The notes beneath the pieces are model-generated. The model was not told the DNA's origin. It saw only the letters and a program-made list of their open reading frames with translations, and searched no databases. The position numbers and the translations under genes are program-made. Positions 1 through 8,545 of a stretch of 64,000 nucleotides of DNA are shown in pieces (the first letter of the stretch is position 1; every line of letters begins with the position of its first letter). The stretch lies in the NCBI RefSeq assembly GCF_001421535.1, contig NZ_LMKN01000008.1, positions 648,980 through 712,979 of the forward strand. Reading direction: 5' to 3'. The DNA comes from Sphingomonas sp. Leaf20. Lineage in GTDB: Bacteria > Pseudomonadota > Alphaproteobacteria > Sphingomonadales > Sphingomonadaceae.

Positions 1-22
1 AGGTCGTAAGGATGACGCGCCG

Positions 23-478
23 TCAGCTCAACCGGTCGATCGCCTCGCTCGTCAGCGATCCCGGAATGATCATCACCGGCACTGGCAGCGCGCCCGCGTC
101 GGTGCCCGAGAAATGCGCGATCAGGTCGCCCGGTGCACCGCTCGCGGCCGCACCGAGGACGAGTGCGGCGATGTCCGGGTTGGCGGCGATCATCTCGCGG
201 ATGATCCTGGGGCCTTCGCCCTCGCGGACGGTGATCGACGGCCGCAGGTCGGATTCCTCGATCAGCGTCCCTGCCGCAGCCGCGACGAGACCCTCGGCAT
301 GCAGCCGCGCCTCCTCCTCGATCGTCGCCTGGACGCCGCCAAAGGCGATGAATTCCTGCGGCGGGATCAGCGTGAGGATCTCGACGCCGCCGCCGGTCTT
401 CACCGCACGGCGCGCGGCGAAGCGCAATGCGATCCCCGCTTCGGGCGATTCGTCGATCACCACCAGATAGACGCGCAT
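23..478 (-). CDS. Universal stress protein, UspA family
   Basis: 151-residue single-domain protein, the usual length for a one-domain Usp. It opens with a hydrophobic beta strand followed by an acidic turn (VYLVVIDESPEA), continues with the alpha/beta alternation of the family, and ends with the strand PVPVMIIPGS. The family is cytoplasmic and linked to survival of starvation and stress; some members bind ATP. The usual ATP-binding glycine pattern G-x2-G-x9-G-S/T is only loosely recognisable here (LGAAASGAPGDL followed by FSGTDAG), so nucleotide binding is uncertain. It is divergent from pdhC with about 140 bases between the starts, so the two probably have separate promoters. Family assignment is fairly sure; the exact role is not. 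Confidence 0.8.
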   Translation of the reverse strand: MRVYLVVIDESPEAGIALRFAARRAVKTGGGVEILTLIPPQEFIAFGGVQATIEEEARLHAEGLVAAAAGTLIEESDLRPSITVREGEGPRIIREMIAANPDIAALVLGAAASGAPGDLIAHFSGTDAGALPVPVMIIPGSLTSEAIDRLS

Positions 479-590
479 CTCGTTTCCCCTCCCGTTTTCG
501 CGCTCTTGGTGACGTGCGGATGCGGTTCGCGCAAGGGGATGAGACCGCCGCGGGGTTGACCCGGAGGGGCGGGGGCGCGAGTAGGCGTGC

Positions 591-602
591 CGTTACGTAA
601 CG
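591..602. promoter_or_regulatory. 12-base perfect palindrome just before pdhC
   Basis: CGTTACGTAACG is a perfect palindrome ending 14 bases before the pdhC start codon. Its position would overlap the transcript leader or a promoter, so it could be an operator. No regulator is identified and it does not match the E. coli PdhR site; a chance palindrome is possible. Confidence 0.3.
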
Positions 603-616
603 CCCTGGGGAAATCC

Positions 617-1984
617 ATGTCGATCGAGATCAAAATGCCTGCCCTGTCGCCGACCATGGAGGAGGGCACCCTCGCCAAATGGCTGGTGAAGGAAGGCGAC
701 ACCGTGAAGTCCGGCGACATCATGGCCGAGATCGAGACCGACAAGGCCACGATGGAGTTCGAGGCGGTCGATGAAGGCGTGATCGCGAAGATCCTCGTCG
801 CCGAGGCGAGCGACAACGTGAAGGTCGGCACCGTCATCGCGATCCTCGCCGAGGAAGGCGAGGATGCATCGTCGATCGAAGCGCCGACCAAGAGCGAGAC
901 GCCCGCGCCCGCCGCCAAGGAATCCGAGAGCAAGCCCGATCCCAAGGATCCGAACGATACCGGCAGCGAGGCAAAGCCCGTGTCGCGGACGGCGGAGACG
1001 GCGGAGGATCATGGGCGCCCGGCCGACGCTGGTGCCGCACCTGCGCCCACGCCCGCGCCCGCTGCTGCCAGCGGTGATCGTGTGAAGGCGAGCCCGCTCG
1101 CGCGTCGCCTCGCCGCCGACAAGGGCATCGACCTTGGTGCGGTGTCCGGTTCGGGGCCGAAGGGTCGCATCGTCAAGGCCGACGTCGACAGCGCGAAGCC
1201 GGGCGCAGCGCCCGCCGCGAAGACCGAAGCCGCTGCGCCGGCCGCGTCCGCTGCCGCCCCGGCGCCTGCCGCCAAGCCTGCGACCGTGCCGGACATCCCG
1301 CACGAGGCGACCAAGCTCAGCAACGTGCGCAAGACGATCGCGCGTCGCCTGACCGAATCGAAGCAGACCGTTCCGCACATCTACCTGACCGTGAACATCC
1401 GTCTCGACGCGCTGCTCAAGCTGCGCGGCGAGTTGAATACGAGCCTCGAATCGCGTGGCGTGAAGCTGTCGGTCAACGATCTGCTGATCAAGGCGCAGGC
1501 CGTCGCGCTGATGCAGGTCCCGACCTGCAACGTGATGTTCACGCCCGACCAGCTGATCAGCTTCCAGCGCGCCGACATCTCGGTCGCAGTGAGCACGCCA
1601 TCGGGTCTGATCACGCCGATCATCGTCGGCGCGGACACCGCCTCGCTGTCGTCGATATCGACGCAGATGAAGGACCTCGCTGCGCGCGCACGCGACGGCA
1701 AGCTGAAGCCCGAGGAATATCAGGGCGGCACCGCCTCGATCAGCAACATGGGGATGTTCGGCATCACGCAGTTCGATGCGGTCATCAACCCGCCGCAGGC
1801 GATGATCCTCGCGGTCGGGGCGGGCGAGAAGCGTCCGTACGTCGTCGGCGACGAGCTTACCGTGGCGACCGTGATGTCGGCGACCGGCAGCTTCGATCAC
1901 CGTGCGATCGACGGCGCGGACGGTGCGCAGTTCATGAAGGCGTTCAAGCATCTCGTCGAGAATCCGCTGGGCATGCTGGCGTAA
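617..1984 (+). CDS. pdhC: Pyruvate dehydrogenase complex E2, dihydrolipoamide acetyltransferase
   Basis: Transfers the acetyl group from lipoamide to CoA in the pyruvate dehydrogenase complex. The 455 residues hold three domains. An N-terminal lipoyl domain (1-80) has the modified lysine K43 in [10 protein letters not shown] peripheral subunit-binding domain (about 157-192) begins [13 protein letters not shown]. The catalytic domain (about 228-455) carries the active-site motif DHRAIDG, with H428 and D432. Alanine/proline-rich flexible linkers join them. [14 protein letters not shown] is the family's usual N-terminus and GGGGA lies just upstream, so the ATG at 617 is preferred over an in-frame upstream codon at 587. 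The E3 gene lpdA lies downstream in the same direction; the E1 genes are not in the window. Confidence 0.95.
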   Translation: MSIEIKMPALSPTMEEGTLAKWLVKEGDTVKSGDIMAEIETDKATMEFEAVDEGVIAKILVAEASDNVKVGTVIAILAEEGEDASSIEAPTKSETPAPAAKESESKPDPKDPNDTGSEAKPVSRTAETAEDHGRPADAGAAPAPTPAPAAASGDRVKASPLARRLAADKGIDLGAVSGSGPKGRIVKADVDSAKPGAAPAAKTEAAAPAASAAAPAPAAKPATVPDIPHEATKLSNVRKTIARRLTESKQTVPHIYLTVNIRLDALLKLRGELNTSLESRGVKLSVNDLLIKAQAVALMQVPTCNVMFTPDQLISFQRADISVAVSTPSGLITPIIVGADTASLSSISTQMKDLAARARDGKLKPEEYQGGTASISNMGMFGITQFDAVINPPQAMILAVGAGEKRPYVVGDELTVATVMSATGSFDHRAIDGADGAQFMKAFKHLVENPLGMLA

Positions 1985-2008
1985 GACCGTGACCGCTGTG
2001 GCCCCTCT

Positions 2009-2077
2009 CCCGTTCGCCCTGAGCGAAGTCGAAGGGCATGAGTCCCATGTGCCTCGACTTCGCTCGGCACGAACGGG
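2009..2077. repeat. Intergenic inverted repeat, family A copy 1
   Basis: Arms CCCGTTCG and CGAACGGG enclose a second complementary pair, GAGCGAAGTCGA and TCGACTTCGCTC. The element sits between pdhC and the next gene. A second copy with the same core lies at 61322-61398. It looks like a dispersed REP-like element that can fold into a long hairpin. Confidence 0.7.
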
Positions 2078-2095
2078 ATTGGGCCGGCGCGCGTC

Positions 2096-2308
2096 ATGAC
2101 CAGGACGGCCATTGAGATCCTGCACATCCTCGCCGGGCTGGCGGTCGCGGTCGCGATCACATGGGCGGCGGCCTGGTCCTATCCGCTCGGGCAGGACGTG
2201 ATCTGGTGGTGCGGCGCGGCGGCGATGGTCGTGACCGTGATCATGGGGATCGGGCCGCTGCGGCAGGCCCGCGTCCTTGATAGGCAGGCGAACAGGAGCG
2301 AGGCGTGA
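2096..2308 (+). CDS. Small two-helix membrane protein
   Basis: 70 residues with two hydrophobic segments, roughly 8-28 (ILHILAGLAVAVAITWAAAW) and 35-52 (VIWWCGAAAMVVTVIMGI), and a charged C-terminus. The stop codon overlaps the start of the thioesterase gene (GTGA), so the two are probably translationally coupled. No family was recognised. It lies between pdhC and lpdA but no PDH-related motif is visible. It could be a real small membrane protein of the operon; function unknown. Confidence 0.55.
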   Translation: MTRTAIEILHILAGLAVAVAITWAAAWSYPLGQDVIWWCGAAAMVVTVIMGIGPLRQARVLDRQANRSEA

Positions 2309-2694
2309 GCGAGCTGCCACCCGAGAAGGCGCCGACGATCCGCGTCACCGCAATGCCCGCCGACGCCAATCCGTACGGCGACATCTTCGGCGGCTGGCTG
2401 ATCGGGCAGATGGATCTTGCCGCCGGATCGGTCGCGTCGCGGCGCAGCGGTGGTCGTGCGGTGACGATCGCGGCGGATGCGATGAAGTTCCACATGCCCG
2501 TCATCGTCGGCGACGAGGTATCGGTCTATGCGGAGCTGATCGCGGTCGGCCGTACGTCGATGACGATCGAGGTCGAGGCCTGGCGCCGTGCGCGCCACAG
2601 CAACGACAGCTGCAAGGTCACGCAGGCGCGTTTCATTTTCGTGGCGGTCGGCGACGACCGCAAACCGCGGCCCGTGCCGCCGGCTAATTCCTGA
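2305..2694 (+). CDS. Acyl-CoA thioesterase, hotdog fold, YciA-like
   Basis: 129 residues, typical of a single hotdog-fold thioesterase that hydrolyses acyl-CoA to free acid and CoA in the cytoplasm. The family pattern is clear: NPYGDIFGGWLIGQMDLAAG (20-39) contains the nucleophile-positioning aspartate and the start of the central helix, followed by VTIAADAMKFHMPVIVGDEV. The GTG start at 2305 overlaps the upstream stop by 4 bases, and the gene ends 20 bases before lpdA, so it is probably in one operon with pdhC and lpdA. The exact chain-length preference cannot be told; a role in restoring CoA near PDH is an inference from position only. Confidence 0.85.
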   Translation: MSELPPEKAPTIRVTAMPADANPYGDIFGGWLIGQMDLAAGSVASRRSGGRAVTIAADAMKFHMPVIVGDEVSVYAELIAVGRTSMTIEVEAWRRARHSNDSCKVTQARFIFVAVGDDRKPRPVPPANS

Positions 2695-2714
2695 TTCAAT
2701 GAAGGACTCTATTC

Positions 2715-4109
2715 ATGGCTGACACCTTTGATCTGGTCATCCTGGGTTCGGGCCCGGGCGGTTATGTCGCGGCGATCCGCGCGAGCCAGCTCGGCCTGAA
2801 GGTCGCGATCGTCGAGCGCGAGCGCCTCGGCGGCATCTGCCTCAACTGGGGCTGCATCCCGACCAAGGCGCTGCTGCGCACGTCGGAAATCTATCACTAC
2901 ATGCAGAACGCCGAGAGCTATGGCCTGAAAGCGGACAATGTCGGGTTCGACCTCGCCAAGGTCGTCGACCGCAGCCGCAAGGTCGCGGGCCAGCTGAACG
3001 CGGGCGTGAAGGGCCTGATGAAGAAGAACAAGGTGACCGTCGTCGAAGGCGTCGGCACCGTGACCGCAAAAGGCAAGCTGAGCGTCAAGCAGGGCGACAA
3101 GACCGTCGAGCTTGAAGCCAAGAACATCATCGTCGCGACCGGCGCGCGCGCGCGCGACCTGCCGTTCGCCAAAGCCGACGGGAAGACGATCTGGACCTAT
3201 CGTCACGCGATGGTGCCAACCGAGATGCCGACCAAGCTGCTGGTCATCGGATCGGGCGCGATCGGTGTCGAGTTCGCCAGCTTCTACAACGACATGGGCG
3301 CCGACGTGACGATCGTAGAGATGCTCCCGCGGATCCTGCCGGTCGAGGACGAGGAAGTCTCCGCGTTTATGGACAAGGCGCTGACCAAGCAGGGCATCAC
3401 GCTCCTGACCGGCACCGGTCTCGAAGGCCTCGCGCCATCGGGCAGCGGCGTCACCGCGAAGATCAAGCACAAGGACGGCAAGGTCGTCGAGGAGACGTTC
3501 AGCCACGCGATCGTCGCGATCGGCATCGTCCCCAACACCGAGAATATCGGGCTGGAGGCGCTCGGCGTCGAGACCGATCGCGGGCACATCAAGACCGACG
3601 GCTATGGCCGCACCAATGTCGACGGCATCTGGGCGATCGGCGACGTCACCGGCGCGCCGTGGCTCGCGCACAAGGCGAGCCATGAGGGCATCATCGCGGT
3701 CGAGAAGATCGCGGGCGGGTCGCCGCACCAGATGGACAAGGCGAACATCCCCGGCTGCACCTATTCGCGCCCGCAGGTCGCGAGCGTCGGCATGACCGAG
3801 GCGAAGGCCAGGGAAGCCGGGTATGAGCTCAAGGTCGGCAAATTCCCGTTCATCGGCAACGGCAAGGCGATCGCGCTCGGCGAGGCCGAGGGGTTCGTGA
3901 AGACGGTGTTCGACGCGAAGACCGGCGAGCTGCTCGGCGCGCACATGGTCGGTGCGGAAGTGACCGAGCTGATCCAGGGCTATGTCGTCGCGCGCCAGCT
4001 CGAGACGACCGAGGCCGAGCTGATGGAAACGGTGTTCGCACACCCGACGCTCAGCGAGATGATGCACGAGAGCGTCCTCGCCGCCTATGGCCGCGCGATT
4101 CACTACTAG
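2715..4109 (+). CDS. lpdA: Dihydrolipoyl dehydrogenase (E3)
   Basis: FAD enzyme that reoxidises dihydrolipoamide with NAD+ for the pyruvate dehydrogenase complex and often other 2-oxoacid complexes. At 464 residues it has the standard length. The sequence shows the FAD dinucleotide fold GSGPGG (11-16), the redox disulfide C42/C47 in GGICLNWGCIPTK, the NAD fold GSGAIGVEFAS, the second FAD motif in WAIGDVTGAPWLAHKA, and the C-terminal catalytic dyad H443/E448 in HPTLSE. The ATG is preceded by GAAGGA at a good distance. It follows pdhC and a thioesterase, consistent with a PDH operon. Confidence 0.96.
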   Translation: MADTFDLVILGSGPGGYVAAIRASQLGLKVAIVERERLGGICLNWGCIPTKALLRTSEIYHYMQNAESYGLKADNVGFDLAKVVDRSRKVAGQLNAGVKGLMKKNKVTVVEGVGTVTAKGKLSVKQGDKTVELEAKNIIVATGARARDLPFAKADGKTIWTYRHAMVPTEMPTKLLVIGSGAIGVEFASFYNDMGADVTIVEMLPRILPVEDEEVSAFMDKALTKQGITLLTGTGLEGLAPSGSGVTAKIKHKDGKVVEETFSHAIVAIGIVPNTENIGLEALGVETDRGHIKTDGYGRTNVDGIWAIGDVTGAPWLAHKASHEGIIAVEKIAGGSPHQMDKANIPGCTYSRPQVASVGMTEAKAREAGYELKVGKFPFIGNGKAIALGEAEGFVKTVFDAKTGELLGAHMVGAEVTELIQGYVVARQLETTEAELMETVFAHPTLSEMMHESVLAAYGRAIHY

Positions 4110-4184
4110 GCGGTTCGCGGTTGCAGGACGGTCGGGATCGGCGGCGGCAACGCCGGGTCCCGGCCTCCCCCGCGGCAACGGCGG

Positions 4185-5273
4185 CTAGGTCCAGTACAGG
4201 ATCCGCGCATGCGGAAGCCGGTCGGCGATCGCGCGTTCGAAGCAGGTGTGCAGCGCACGCATCGTCGCGGCGTCGTAAACCTGCTTCTCGGTCCCGAACT
4301 TGGTCCGCTTCGTCACGCGGTTGGCGCCGGTCATGTCGAGCGCCGATCCGGGATACCAGCTGTCGAGCACGGCCTTCGACCCGGGATTGTACCGGTGCGT
4401 GATCAATTCGACCGTCAGGTCGAGCTCGGGCAGCCCGTGCAGCGCGGTGGCGACGTCGTCGATGAGGCCCGCATAGGCATCCTCCCAACCCGGCGCGGCG
4501 ATGATCGGGGCGATCGTCAGTCCGATCGGATAGCCGGCCTCCGCCATCTGCCGCAATGCCTGCAGGCGCCGACCGACGGGCGCGGTGCCGCCTTCGAACC
4601 GCGCAAAGGCCTTCGGGTTGAGCGATGCGCGCATCCGCGTCCGGCCACCGTGATCGAGCGAGAGGAGCGGGGCGACGTCGGCGAACTTGGTCGTGAACCG
4701 CAACTGCGCGTCGGCGTCCCAGCGCCCAAACGCCGCGATCATCGTCGACAGCGACCCGGTCAGCGGTTCGAGTGCAAGCGGATCGGTATAGCAGGACGCC
4801 TCGAACGTCGTGCCCTCGTGCGCGCGGTGCGCGCTGCGCGTGGTGATCATCCCTTGGCCGAGATAGGCGGGGAGCGCGTCGAGGATCTCGTCGAGATTGG
4901 CATAAACGCGGGTGATCGGCGGCCCCTTGAGCGACCCCGCCAGATAGCAATAGCTGCAATGTGCGGGGCAGCCCTCGGCAAGGTCGACCCGCCAGTCCGC
5001 ACTGGGCGCGATCGGCTGGAATTTGCGCTTCGACGGCGGCGCGACGACGACGGCGAGCGTCGCCTTCGCATCGACATAGGCGCGACGGGGGTCGTCGGCG
5101 AAATCGAGATTGAGCCGATCGCCGGGCAACTCGACGATTTCGACGCCGAGCGCCGCCGCCCGGTCGACGATCGATCGCCCGTGCGCGAAACCGCGTGCCG
5201 ACCGCGTGATCAGCAGGCGTCGCGGACGCCATCCGGCGGCCTCCGGACGCGGTGAATAGGGAAGGGGCTGCAC
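4185..5273 (-). CDS. Radical SAM protein of the spore photoproduct lyase (SplB) family
   Basis: 362 residues. The radical SAM cluster motif is C102-x3-C106-x2-C109 (CPAHCSYCY), the spacing used by spore photoproduct lyases, which reverse the UV thymine dimer of bacterial spores. Nearby features also fit the family: LPGDRLNLDF before the cluster, YLAGSLKGPP after it, and LITHRYNPGSK toward the C-terminus. A conserved cysteine near the C-terminus (C352, in LHTCFERA) is present. It begins with GTG. It stands alone on the minus strand between lpdA and the sorbosone dehydrogenase gene. Sphingomonads do not sporulate, so the substrate is probably not classical spore photoproduct; a DNA or nucleotide repair role is an inference. 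Confidence 0.8.
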   Translation of the reverse strand: MQPLPYSPRPEAAGWRPRRLLITRSARGFAHGRSIVDRAAALGVEIVELPGDRLNLDFADDPRRAYVDAKATLAVVVAPPSKRKFQPIAPSADWRVDLAEGCPAHCSYCYLAGSLKGPPITRVYANLDEILDALPAYLGQGMITTRSAHRAHEGTTFEASCYTDPLALEPLTGSLSTMIAAFGRWDADAQLRFTTKFADVAPLLSLDHGGRTRMRASLNPKAFARFEGGTAPVGRRLQALRQMAEAGYPIGLTIAPIIAAPGWEDAYAGLIDDVATALHGLPELDLTVELITHRYNPGSKAVLDSWYPGSALDMTGANRVTKRTKFGTEKQVYDAATMRALHTCFERAIADRLPHARILYWT

Positions 5274-5397
5274 GTCTGTACAACGGGCGGCGGCATCGGT
5301 TGTTCACGATCACAGCGCGAAACAGCAGGATTTCCCGCGCAGAAGGATACCGAGGCTCTTCAGACGGTTAAGGCAATATCTGTTGTCGGGAGCCAAT

Positions 5398-6690
5398 ATG
5401 AAAACGATCCTTGTCGCCGCCAGCCTGATCGGGCTGGCGACATCCGCGGGTGCGCAGGTACCGGGCGATGCCAAAGCCGGCGCACAGCCGGTCATCGGCC
5501 TGAAATCGCAGCCGGCGCCTTACGACACCAAGTCGGTGATCAATCACCCCAGGACGATCGGATGGCCCGAGGGGCGCAAGCCGGTCGCACCGCAGGGATT
5601 CGCGGTGACCAAGTTCGCCGGCGGGCTCGACTATCCCCGCCAGGCTCTGCTGCTGCCCAATGGCGACGTGCTCGTCGCCGAGGCGCGGACCAAGCCCAAG
5701 CTCGATGCCGATCCCGAAGTCCAGCGGGGGCAGGCCTTGTCGAAGACGACCGGGTTCAGCGCCAACCGCATCACGCTGTTGCGCGACACGAACCGCGATG
5801 GCGTGGCGGAGCAGCGTTTCGTCCTGCGCGACGGGCTCAACCAGCCGTTCGGGATGCAGTATGCCAATGGCCGGCTCTACGTCGCGAACACCGACGGCGT
5901 GGTCAGCTTCCCGTTCACGCCGGGCCAGACGCGGATCGATGCAGCGCCCAAGCCGCTCGTCGCGCTTCCCGCGGGCGGGTACAACAACCACTGGACGCGA
6001 AACCTGCTGATCAGTCCCGATCAGCGCACGCTCTATGTCTCGGTCGGATCTGCCTCGAACGTTGGCGAGCACGGCATGGACGAGGAAAAGCGTCGCGCCG
6101 CGATCCTGGCGATCGACCTGAGCAGCGGCCGCGAGACGCTGTACGCCTCGGGCCTGCGCAATCCGGTGGGGATGGCGTGGGCGCCCGGTTCGCCGGTGTT
6201 GTGGACCGCGGTCAACGAACGCGACGAACTGGGCGACGACATCTCGCCCGACTATCTCGTCGGCGTGAAGCCGGGTGGCTTCTATGGCTGGCCGTACAGC
6301 TATTACGGCAAGCAGGATCCCCGGCATGCCAACGAGAAGCGCGAATTGCTGGCGACGACGTTGATGCCGGACGTCGCGGTCGGGCCGCATGCGGCCGCGT
6401 TGGGGCTGGCGTTCGCCAAGGGGACGCCGACGACGCAGCAGACCGCCTATGTCGCGCGGCACGGATCGTGGAACCGGTCGAGTTTCATCGGCTATGACGT
6501 GCTGTCGGTGCCGTTTGCAGCCGGGCGTCCGACTGCGGCGCCGCGGCCGTTCCTGACCGGGTTCGTCGCGGACGAGAAGAAAGGCGAGGTCTATGGCCGC
6601 CCCGTCAGCGTCCAGACCAGCGAGGACGGCGCGGTGTTCGTGGTGGACGACGCCGGCGACACCGTCTGGATGGTGCGACGCTCGTCGTGA
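5398..6690 (+). CDS. PQQ-dependent sugar dehydrogenase, L-sorbosone dehydrogenase type
   Basis: 430 residues. Residues 1-20 form a signal peptide ending in AGAQ, so the protein is exported to the periplasm. The body is a six-bladed beta-propeller of the glucose/sorbosone dehydrogenase family: LLPNGDVLVAEA, RDGLNQPFGMQY, LPAGGYNNHWTRNL, YASGLRNPVGMAW, GGFYGWPYSYYG and ARHGSWNRS are typical blade motifs. These enzymes oxidise aldoses or aldehydes with PQQ and pass electrons to the respiratory chain. GGGAG lies 6 bases before the ATG at 5398, which is therefore preferred over an upstream TTG at 5383. The next gene overlaps the stop by 4 bases. The real substrate is unknown. Confidence 0.82.
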   Translation: MKTILVAASLIGLATSAGAQVPGDAKAGAQPVIGLKSQPAPYDTKSVINHPRTIGWPEGRKPVAPQGFAVTKFAGGLDYPRQALLLPNGDVLVAEARTKPKLDADPEVQRGQALSKTTGFSANRITLLRDTNRDGVAEQRFVLRDGLNQPFGMQYANGRLYVANTDGVVSFPFTPGQTRIDAAPKPLVALPAGGYNNHWTRNLLISPDQRTLYVSVGSASNVGEHGMDEEKRRAAILAIDLSSGRETLYASGLRNPVGMAWAPGSPVLWTAVNERDELGDDISPDYLVGVKPGGFYGWPYSYYGKQDPRHANEKRELLATTLMPDVAVGPHAAALGLAFAKGTPTTQQTAYVARHGSWNRSSFIGYDVLSVPFAAGRPTAAPRPFLTGFVADEKKGEVYGRPVSVQTSEDGAVFVVDDAGDTVWMVRRSS

Positions 6691-7577
6691 CCCGGCGTTT
6701 TCGGCGGGCGGCGGGCGCGTCGCTCGTCGCCGCTTCGATCGCGCTGTCCGTGTCCGCTGCATCGGCGCAGTCGGTCCCGTTCCTCGATACCGAGGACGCG
6801 ACGCTGTCCGGGATCGACGTCGGTGAGGGCGATGTGCATCCGATCCTGTCCTTCGACGTCCGCAACGGCGACTATGCACGCGGCGCGCTCGACGACGACG
6901 CCGCAGGGCTGGGACGCGTACCCGTGCATGTCGCCATCGGCGGTGCCGTTGTGCTCCGGCGCGATGCCGATGGCCGGGGAAGCGTGTTCGTGGTTGGCCA
7001 GAGCTCGAACGGATTCCACGCGCCCAGTGCAGAGGAGCGTACGCGGCCGCGGGCCTGGTATGAAAGCAACACCATCGTCGGACTGGCATGGCGCCCGGTC
7101 GAAGGCGTTACGACGGCGGCGGCCTATGCGATCAAGACGAGTCCGAACGGGATCGCCGCCACGACGCATGAGGCGAGCCTGAGCTTTCTGTATTCCGCGA
7201 AGGACGCGATCGGTGCGCTCGCGCCGCGGGTCGCGGTCACGCGTCGTACGAAAGGCAATGGCGGCGTCTACACGATCTTCGGCATCGCGCCGCAATTCGC
7301 GCTCGGCGACGGGGAGTCTGCCGCGACGCTGACGCTGCCGGCGACGGTCGGGGTAGGGTGGCAAGGCTTCTATGCGGCGGGCGCAGGCGACCGTGTCTAT
7401 GGCAGCACCGGGCTGACGCTGGCGAAGCCGGTCCGCATCGGCGGGGCATCGGCATCGGTTCAGGCCGAAGTGCTGGCGCTGGTCCGCGACGACGGGTTGC
7501 GCCGGCTCGATGCGCCCGGCGGCACGACGGATACGATCGTACCGCTGGCGACGGTGTCGGTGACGATGGCGTGGTGA
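6687..7577 (+). CDS. Secreted, probably outer-membrane beta-barrel protein, unknown function
   Basis: 296 residues starting with GTG overlapping the preceding stop (GTGA). Residues 1-27 form a signal peptide with two leading arginines and an ASAQ cleavage site. The rest alternates short polar and hydrophobic stretches with many glycines and ends in aromatic W (SVTMAW), a common outer-membrane barrel signature. No catalytic motif was seen. The tight coupling to the sugar dehydrogenase suggests they act together, for example as a substrate channel plus periplasmic oxidase; this is inference from position and topology only. Confidence 0.6.
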   Translation: MTRRFRRAAGASLVAASIALSVSAASAQSVPFLDTEDATLSGIDVGEGDVHPILSFDVRNGDYARGALDDDAAGLGRVPVHVAIGGAVVLRRDADGRGSVFVVGQSSNGFHAPSAEERTRPRAWYESNTIVGLAWRPVEGVTTAAAYAIKTSPNGIAATTHEASLSFLYSAKDAIGALAPRVAVTRRTKGNGGVYTIFGIAPQFALGDGESAATLTLPATVGVGWQGFYAAGAGDRVYGSTGLTLAKPVRIGGASASVQAEVLALVRDDGLRRLDAPGGTTDTIVPLATVSVTMAW

Positions 7578-7676
7578 CGGCTGGCATGGTGCCGGCTGGC
7601 GGATCTCATCGCGCGTTCACGGGTTCAGCCTTCGCTGTCCCCGTCGCAGAAGCGTGGAAGCGGGAGGATTGATCGA

Positions 7677-7904
7677 ATGACCAGCGAACAGCAACAGGCC
7701 GATCGGCGGATGAATGTCATTACCTGCGGCCTGGCCGTGATGGCGTTCGGCGCAATCATCACGCTCGGCGTGCTCGAGGACCACAAGCCCAAGATGCAGT
7801 CGAAGATGGCAGGCGCGAAGAGTGTCGTGTCCACGCACCAGATGATGGAGCGGCGCAGGGCGCGGATGGCACAGGCGACGGCGGGATTGTCGACGACGCC
7901 GTAA
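7677..7904 (+). CDS. Small single-pass membrane protein
   Basis: 75 residues with one hydrophobic segment (about 14-32, VITCGLAVMAFGAIITLGV), a short polar N-terminus and a basic, methionine-rich C-terminal tail. GGGAGG stands at a usable distance before the ATG. No family was recognised. It follows the sugar dehydrogenase pair by 99 bases and precedes rluE by 55, so operon membership is unclear. It might be a coding gene conserved in the genus; no function can be proposed. Confidence 0.5.
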   Translation: MTSEQQQADRRMNVITCGLAVMAFGAIITLGVLEDHKPKMQSKMAGAKSVVSTHQMMERRRARMAQATAGLSTTP

Positions 7905-7959
7905 CGCCGCCGTCGCGCCCGCCTACCCCCGCGCGACCCGAGCGGCTAGGAGCGGGCGG

Positions 7960-8502
7960 ATGTCGCGACTGATCCTCTTCAACAAGCCCTATGACGTGCT
8001 CAGCCAGTTCACCGATCGCGGCAGCGACGGCGTGCGAAAGACGCTGTCGGCGTTCATCGACCTGCCCGGCGTCTACCCGGCGGGACGGCTCGACCGCGAC
8101 AGCGAGGGGCTGTTGCTGCTGACTGACGACGGCCGTCTGCAGGCGCGGATCGCGGATCCCAAATTCAAGCTGCCCAAGACCTATCTCGTGCAGGTCGAGG
8201 GCGTACCCGACGACGCGGCGCTCGACCGGTTGCGTGACGGCGTGGTGCTGAAGGACGGGCCGACGCGTCCAGCCGTCGCCGAGCGGATCGCCGATCCCGG
8301 GCTGTGGCTGCGTGACCCGCCGATCCGCGTCCGCGCGAGCATCCCGGACAGCTGGATCACGCTTACGATCCGCGAGGGACGTAACCGGCAGGTGCGCCGC
8401 ATGACGGCGGCGATCGGGTATCCGACCCTGCGGCTGATACGGTGGAGCATCGGCGAATGGACCGTCGACGGTGTGGCGCCGGGCACGTGGCGCGATGGCT
8501 AG
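7960..8502 (+). CDS. rluE: 23S rRNA pseudouridine synthase, RluE type
   Basis: 180 residues of the RsuA/RluB/E/F family, which isomerises uridine to pseudouridine in rRNA. The catalytic aspartate is D45 in the family motif GRLDRDSEGLLLL. Other hallmarks are LFNKPYDVLSQF at the N-terminus and IREGRNRQVRRMTAAIGYPT toward the C-terminus. No S4 RNA-binding domain precedes the catalytic domain, and the short length is that of RluE (usually U2457 of E. coli 23S numbering) rather than RsuA or RluB. AGGAG lies before the ATG. It converges on the HPP-family gene. Confidence 0.88.
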   Translation: MSRLILFNKPYDVLSQFTDRGSDGVRKTLSAFIDLPGVYPAGRLDRDSEGLLLLTDDGRLQARIADPKFKLPKTYLVQVEGVPDDAALDRLRDGVVLKDGPTRPAVAERIADPGLWLRDPPIRVRASIPDSWITLTIREGRNRQVRRMTAAIGYPTLRLIRWSIGEWTVDGVAPGTWRDG

Positions 8503-8545
8503 GCCGCTGCCGTTCCGCTGCTGACCGAACCCGCGCACCACGCGC

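Noticed and set aside
593..2320. Long minus-strand open frame (575 residues) antisense to pdhC
   Set aside because: Composition is almost all Arg, Asp, Gly and His as in GC-rich antisense frames; pdhC on the other strand has all domains.
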